Assembly: GCA_022791055.1 (NCBI GenBank)
Contig: JAAVYI010000032.1
Coordinates: forward strand, 1-64,000
Direction of reading: 5' to 3'
From: Clostridia bacterium
Lineage (GTDB): Bacteria > Bacillota > Clostridia > Christensenellales > Pumilibacteraceae
Length of the DNA stretch: 64,000 nucleotides
Both the position numbers and the translations under genes were made by a program. This document shows, piece after piece, positions 60,401-64,000 of this stretch. Below the pieces are notes generated by a model. The model saw nothing but the letters and a program-made list of their open reading frames with translations. It was not told the DNA's origin and made no database searches. Within the stretch, counting starts at the first letter, position 1; each line of letters opens with the position of its first letter.

Positions 60401-63400
60401 GATAATGCAACCAGTATATGCCGGCATGGAAAACCTGCGGGATCTCGGTGCTTACCCCGTCGGTCGCCGTATCCCAAACAAAGCCGTCCGGCAATGTGTC
60501 GTTATGGCTGAGATAGTACAAGACCGTGAACGCGCAACCGTCTACCGTCTCTGCCGTGACGGCCGTCGTCAAAATACTCTGCTTTTGCTCGTTGTATTTT
60601 AGATTTTGCGCGGCCGGAATGGTTACGTCGGTAATTTCCGCCGCCGTGATGACATATTTTGCCGTATTGAACGTAACGACGTATTTTGCGGTTGCGCCGT
60701 CGGTAACACTGCCTACGATGGCAAGGCCCGCGCTTGTAACGCCGTTGGTAACGACGGTCTCGCCGTCCATATCCTGCGTCGTCAAGTCTTTAACTGCGAC
60801 GGTAAAGATGTCTGCAAGCGTTTCCCCGTCCTTATAATGCGGCACGTTTTCGGCCAATCCGTATGACGATGGAACGGCCGCAACGGTAAACGTCAATGCT
60901 TGTTGCGCGGTGTAGTATACCGCCGTTTTGTCGTCGAGCGTCACGGCGATCGGCTGTTTTTTGACCGTCAACACGCCTTGCGCCGCCCCGTCGGCTGCCG
61001 CGAACACATAGTTGCCCCACGTCAAGCCGTTGGGGTTAAACGTAATAACGACCTGCCCCATGACGTCGCCCGTGCCGCCGGTCAACACTTGCCACTGCGT
61101 ATAGTCGACTGCATACGTGAATGCGGCGTCGTTGAACGCGAACGTATCGTCGCCGTCTTTATAGAAATACCTTTCGGCGTCGCCGTTTTTAAATCCTTCG
61201 ATCGTATACATGCCGCCGCTCTCTCGTAGGTCGGCGTTGGTCATCTTATACTTGTTGCCGTGGCCGTCGTAGTCGAGCGGAGACCGCTCTCCGTAGACGA
61301 TCTCGAGATTGACCGCCACGGTCAGCGTCGCCGCCGTGATCGTGTACTGCGGGTTGCCGGCAAGCGTGATCGAATAGTTGGCGTTTTCGTCGCGCAAGTC
61401 GATCGCATACGTGCCGACGTCAGTCGTCGCCGAAACGTCCATAGCGTCCGCGCTTTCTTTGGCAAAAGCGGTAAACAGTGCGCCCGTCTCACCCGTCGGC
61501 AAAGCAACTTTGTCGGTATCGCCCGTATAGGCAAGCGTGTAATATTGCGCGTAATTCTCGACCGTTACGCCGCCCAGCTTGACCGCCTCACCGTACACGC
61601 TCGTCATATCGCCCGTCACGGTGACGGTGATCGGCCGCGGCGTGATCGTATAGTCGGCCTCGCCAAACGTATAGTCGTAATTGCCCCAGAATGCCGTCGC
61701 CTCGGCGTCGTCGGCAACCGCAAGACCGATCTGCCGATTTGCACCGACCGCCGTCAGCGGCGTGACCGTTCCGCCCGTAAAGACAACCGTCACATAGCCG
61801 CGCGCAGCGGTCTCTTCGCCGCCGACAAAACCGTTGTCGCCCTCTTTCGCCGTGACCGTCCAGGCGTTTTCCGTCGGCACGGCGTCGCCGTAAATATGCG
61901 TGACGGCTGCGGCCTGTATCGTCACTTTGCGCTTAGCGATCGCAAGCGTCGCCGCATTGGACTCGGTTTCGCTCCAATAGAAGTTGGCCGCATCGTCGCC
62001 CGAAAGCGTGCCTTTGAGCGTGTACGTGCCGGCGTTCTTTTCGTCGCCGCCGATCACCGTAAATGTAGGCGTCTTTTTCGTACCCGTACTTGTGCGCGTC
62101 GGCGCGTTCTCGACGACGCCCGTCAGCGTATGCGTATTCCCGTCATACAGAACGGAGAATTTGTTTTTGTCGGTCGCGTCCTGCGTGATCGCGTCGTCGC
62201 CTGCCGACCATACGACCGTCGCCGCCCGCGGCTTGACGGTAAACCGAATATCGATGTCGGGCGTCTGATACGCCGACAGCGCATCGAAGATCCATTTTCC
62301 CGTGACCGTATACGTGCCGGCGTTCCACGGCATTCCGTTTTCGAGCATTCCCGTTCCGTCGGTAACAGAGGTTGTTTCTCCGTATTCGCAAACGACGACC
62401 GCAGTCTTACCTGCCGCGTCGGTAAACGTCAATTCGAGCGTGACGAGTTTATTTTCATATTCGGTCTTTAAAGTATCGACGTCGGTCTCGCCTTGGGTAT
62501 TCGTGACTTGCAACATCGTTTTCAAAAAGTCGGTCGAATCGACGTTCTCGCCGAACGTGTAGTCGTCAATGTCATAGCCCAAATACAAAATCGTGCCGGT
62601 GATCGCGTAGCGTACCGTCAAGCTGACTTCCGTATCGGTATAGACGATCGTCACGCCGTCGCCGCCGCCCAACAAATTTTGAATGGTTTCGTTTTCGACC
62701 GTGAAATTGCTTGCCGTCCATACATAGTCGTGCGGATTCTCGCCCGCCGCAACGGTATAACGGACCGCATATAAACCTTTGTCGATAAAATCGGCCGTGC
62801 CGTCGCAGCGCACGGTTACCCATTCGGTGGTTACGGTCGGCCCCGTCCAATCGACAAGCGCGCCCGGTTTCATCGCCGTGCCGGCAACGCGAATGAACGT
62901 GCGGCTGTCTGTGGCTTCGTTGCCGCCGGTCAATTTCGGTACGCTTAAACTTTTACGATCGACCGTCACCGCTACAGCCTTACTGTACTGCCCCGCAAAT
63001 CCGAAATCGGTTTGCTTGCCGTCGTCCGCCCAACAGTAGTTAGCCGAATCGGTCAAAGTGAACGTGACTTCGTACAGGCCGGCATGGGCGTAGGTCAATT
63101 TACCGCTCGCCAGATCGAACGCATCGGCAACCGCCGTTTGCGCGCTTGCCCACGATTCGCCCGCAAATTTATATTGCTGCGTGACAGATGCTGTCGCGTT
63201 GGCGCTAAACCATGTCCACGCGCGGTTTAAGTCGTCCGTGTTAAACGCGATCGTTTTGTCGGCCGCCGTCGGGTCGAACGTATACGCGCCCGCTGCGGTC
63301 GGCGTCTTGACCGTCTGCTTTTTGACCACAAACGACTTGGAATAGGTCGACGTTTCGCTCGCGGACAAACAGTAGTTCGCCGCACGCGCGCCCGAAAGAC

Positions 63401-64000
63401 TACTAACCGTCGCGGTATAGCTGCCCGCATTTGTCACCGTCGCAGTACCGTTCGCACCCGTCGTGATCCCGTCGCCGCCGATGACAACATACACCTCGTC
63501 GGCCGCGATCTTATTGTTGACCGCAGCAACAAACGACTGCGCCGCGCCGCTGTATACCATGTCGGGCGCCGTCCAGTCGACCGTTACCGAGAGAGGATCG
63601 ATGACAAACGTCACTTGCTTGGTCGGTTGCGTCTCCAGATCCGCCGAATCCGACCAAACATAGTTGGCTTCGGGCGTAATGATCAGCGTATAGGTCGCGG
63701 CATCTTTTAAATCCTCGGCCGAAACCGATTGGCCGTTTACTTTGTATTCAACGGTCACTTTACCGACGTATCCCAACAAATACCGGAACACGTCGAACGC
63801 GCTGCCCCGATATACAGCCGTAAAGGTGACGCCGCCGTCGGTCGTTACCGTCACTTGGTCAAGCGTCAAATTGCTTTGCGCGTCGCCTTTTCCGACTTCC
63901 GCCGCAGGCAAGTCGAGCACTGCGCGGCCGATGGTAAAGTCGGCATAGTATGTCGCCGGCAATTTATAATCGGTCGAAGAAATACCGATAATTTCGATGC
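54417..64000 (-). CDS. Giant MBG-repeat surface protein, 5' end outside window
   Basis: At least 3193 codons with no stop to the window edge. The body is built from many ~80-100-residue repeats of the MBG (mostly bacterial Ig-like) type, each with a 'VYGE' or 'YGDA' opening strand, 'AGTYTV' or 'VGTYAI' and 'NY' before the next, and 'ITPRPITVTV'-like linkers. The C-terminus is one transmembrane helix (FAAVIGSLSGAVGVAAALAAVQYVLY) then KKKRAEAEAEAVA, with no sortase motif, so it is membrane-anchored with the repeats outside. The signal sequence lies beyond the window. Likely an adhesin-like stalk. The 3' end overlaps the next gene. Confidence 0.85.
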   Translation of the reverse strand, partial: IEIIGISSTDYKLPATYYADFTIGRAVLDLPAAEVGKGDAQSNLTLDQVTVTTDGGVTFTAVYRGSAFDVFRYLLGYVGKVTVEYKVNGQSVSAEDLKDAATYTLIITPEANYVWSDSADLETQPTKQVTFVIDPLSVTVDWTAPDMVYSGAAQSFVAAVNNKIAADEVYVVIGGDGITTGANGTATVTNAGSYTATVSSLSGARAANYCLSASETSTYSKSFVVKKQTVKTPTAAGAYTFDPTAADKTIAFNTDDLNRAWTWFSANATASVTQQYKFAGESWASAQTAVADAFDLASGKLTYAHAGLYEVTFTLTDSANYCWADDGKQTDFGFAGQYSKAVAVTVDRKSLSVPKLTGGNEATDSRTFIRVAGTAMKPGALVDWTGPTVTTEWVTVRCDGTADFIDKGLYAVRYTVAAGENPHDYVWTASNFTVENETIQNLLGGGDGVTIVYTDTEVSLTVRYAITGTILYLGYDIDDYTFGENVDSTDFLKTMLQVTNTQGETDVDTLKTEYENKLVTLELTFTDAAGKTAVVVCEYGETTSVTDGTGMLENGMPWNAGTYTVTGKWIFDALSAYQTPDIDIRFTVKPRAATVVWSAGDDAITQDATDKNKFSVLYDGNTHTLTGVVENAPTRTSTGTKKTPTFTVIGGDEKNAGTYTLKGTLSGDDAANFYWSETESNAATLAIAKRKVTIQAAAVTHIYGDAVPTENAWTVTAKEGDNGFVGGEETAARGYVTVVFTGGTVTPLTAVGANRQIGLAVADDAEATAFWGNYDYTFGEADYTITPRPITVTVTGDMTSVYGEAVKLGGVTVENYAQYYTLAYTGDTDKVALPTGETGALFTAFAKESADAMDVSATTDVGTYAIDLRDENANYSITLAGNPQYTITAATLTVAVNLEIVYGERSPLDYDGHGNKYKMTNADLRESGGMYTIEGFKNGDAERYFYKDGDDTFAFNDAAFTYAVDYTQWQVLTGGTGDVMGQVVITFNPNGLTWGNYVFAAADGAAQGVLTVKKQPIAVTLDDKTAVYYTAQQALTFTVAAVPSSYGLAENVPHYKDGETLADIFTVAVKDLTTQDMDGETVVTNGVTSAGLAIVGSVTDGATAKYVVTFNTAKYVITAAEITDVTIPAAQNLKYNEQKQSILTTAVTAETVDGCAFTVLYYLSHNDTLPDGFVWDTATDGVSTEIPQVFHAGIYWLHYRILAGNHADKDGRNGIVVAKDDNALTAFDYTKDGDSAIADYAGGDLAAALGGLTGSAWTYGDYQTVNMDGTFTAPTAKFDGVEDGATGGSQMTVTLTFYKTAGGTAKTLLDSVSLSNAGNAIEIKTLLDGAFGETFRYDAGYYVLTYTMPAGTGTADGVEYTDYDAITKTRIFKVGKATLAVTPDNDETTYGELYTPQKGHGVSYSGWVYDEGETLVDKSQFAWTTGYIQGNPVAAAGYEIMIAAGNTYTEIDNYTFDLTAKGTLLVKKRILEVEIGDKVNTFDLLGDDLNAKPTDLGNPKLINGTSYYKNDRPIALKTHALDSVGDAATNNAGVYPIYLVWKDAESRNNYEVRFVNCGYTGAFTDDEQAEAVQQDGAIYAGTYTIESATLTPSIEGAGTVTYNGKAHTVKVTGTREGVTANIEFTVYYTKAGTTEATTTAPINVGTYTITAKYEAAGNQQTPNYIVSDLSTQLIISRAKLAVEIVGGAFGAKIEYGTPLPASVDWTAGATEKLGASDRFSGYSLRFYIDGAAVSLDDILAQEKGNGAAMQVAFTFESADYTPTVAAGSTCSVTVGGIESENYTLEQKNAANNLRVERRKITVTVKDNTVQKMTYTGAKQQSILEGLYQADHAAFFGLPTDWAGSSGIDVGALNLTLSIGDAKDVKRVGNTFDGYTMTPNYTNGNFAVTFTDTNGHNFGQEDYAAQYVITPARLTVSVYYGEQASAVNSHTVTYGNDVQFAYSFDGFKGTESYTNLEGGKNDADALYRTGSLGDPYYFVGQTQTNYTPWETGVGKYSMLFDIDGLSFLNYDLTVGNATILTVAKRTITASIDKNTFPIYNRGEIDSNGGAHGETIDAIVAFAGVDAAHSGYLPTLNNGYTLTYAGAGTTPNVAGDYKVTVTLAANSNYALSDTTALDYTIKPREIEIGWDNPSITDFEKPETDKVRKVEAFNGAIMAIPTNGFVNRVNVGDTLKETPVVEGDGTDGTYKIDAAGLTFTANATGTYYLQIDLTVPNGLKNSNYRLKRGTALAESVTLILEVTANRVTVTVEMTGSEWTYLQLTDPAGVATVKVDNVDRTDAAMTYALVTNAGAAVEALIGTAFNDTETDPDTGYTVKLATLGVTFGSFGAQVYTGDVGIYVLRAQYAGQSGFYVFRITPKAIDAPTFTAGATNDRYTGSPLTLSIALTAEQKAAVNVFADTVSSIATTTDGVALTATNAGTYVVTFGLRSRNYIWADGNTDAKTQDWIVGKATDVVTFDGDMTVVYGVTYAPLAASKFGAPIEYYYSDSLTQPGSEEAAKWRKLPYTDHGVYWIMAKSVGNANYDGHFAIIGLTIEKATLYATPSGSLVYGERFDPAHDYGYALRGFVAGDTELGTAPIGGVNVRYVLYRDGVEVTDHSTLLDAGGNYALELKTAGGEVEGLTYRNYRVLTGKGAFTVLKKDVRIIVGNRTSVYGDALDLGVDSRVTVTGGVDAAMLQLTLSLVGVNGTPDAGSYNIEVLCGNRNYNATVSSGIYTVTAKEIHIGDGGIAVGGGTVGHVTATRVTDLFDARGERVADAALYEALRYAYNTADGNMPTHVGTYTVTVTIDNRNYQLTGQIAYTFYVNKNVYRVSDISIAPMPYTGNAVAPQIVFGDYDADAFEVTYAANAVNVGKYDVTIRIKQFGDNRWELTESDTQTLTFEIVPAKSWVTKLEIAGWVYGQYSSERNAPKVAGVFDPNGDIDTYVFVYRGTDGKVIDGIPTEAGQYTVSVRMTPASGNYYYAADSDENIGSVMFTITPATCAVPTLTVVTEGEGKNDTYTGSTLQALIDGFDSTRMDVVYGGVSNLSGGSLYVQAVGAGTYSVTLVLKNQNNYVWAKDGVFDSDGNAVLTWTVNKQKVARPTDSGKKLIVNGKILEYFPDGFDPAIMTITDNRSGYGGTFTATVGLADPDNYEWEDGTTDAVSYVWRVVGSNTVFAAVIGSLSGAVGVAAALAAVQYVLYRKKKRAEAEAEAVA

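Noticed and set aside
54500..63960. Many long open frames on the plus strand opposite the giant MBG gene
   Set aside because: They are mirror frames of a GC-rich repetitive coding sequence; none has a ribosome binding site or a recognisable protein pattern, and they break at repeat boundaries.

Overview
The window is a gene-dense, roughly 55% GC stretch of a low-complexity-free bacterial chromosome, almost all of it coded on the minus strand (which is therefore probably the leading strand). The gene set points to an uncultured anaerobic, spore-forming member of the Clostridia (Bacillota): germination protease GPR, a BofA-like sporulation membrane protein, formate-tetrahydrofolate ligase, CdaA, archaeal-type ProRS, a DUF3343/cysteine desulfurase pair and an EFR1-type flavodoxin-ferredoxin. 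No rRNA, tRNA, CRISPR array, prophage or transposase gene is visible. The taxon is an inference.

Layout. 1-14.5 kb: a repeat-rich non-coding stretch, a short AlaRS flanked by inverted MITE-like repeats, a HAD phosphatase/epimerase/GlnRS group, formate-THF ligase with two membrane or unknown genes, and a MetK-RecD2-degenerate YacL run. 14.7-24 kb: bofA, then a six-gene minus-strand operon for a SipW-type surface structure: two SipW-dependent secreted proteins (one a 1261-residue beta-helix protein), a TasA/camelysin-like subunit, a membrane-anchored TasA-like protein, a Ser/His signal peptidase and a membrane protein with a duplicated unknown domain. Its only clear promoter has consensus hexamers separated by a spacer that contains nine consecutive G, an arrangement expected to phase-vary. 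24.3-36 kb: ECF S-component behind a leaderless coupled upstream ORF, ProRS, an MFS carrier, cysteine desulfurase, a subtilase, malic enzyme, a PucR-type regulator, MetY and a BCAT. 36-45 kb: YigZ, TyrRS, a MocR-like aminotransferase, an ApbE/NusG-II/Gx flavinylation module, DegV, Ku, a uracil/deoxyinosine glycosylase, MurI and GPR. 45-52.8 kb: S20 with a long tail, aspartokinase, DUF1015, a 45-residue remnant-like CdaR, CdaA, and a more AT-rich three-gene operon that may be foreign. 52.9-64 kb: a second duplicated-domain protein directly downstream of, and overlapping, a giant (>3190 codon) MBG-repeat surface protein that runs off the window.

The most novel-looking features are: (i) the poly-G promoter driving the SipW/TasA-like operon; (ii) a paralogous pair of duplicated-domain membrane proteins, each the last gene behind a surface-protein gene; (iii) a family of three ~130-nt palindromic elements sharing a core internal loop while their stems covary, each lying upstream of a minus-strand gene; (iv) several genes whose -10 box lies 5-8 nt before the start codon (leaderless mRNA); and (v) a CdaR reduced to its membrane anchor.
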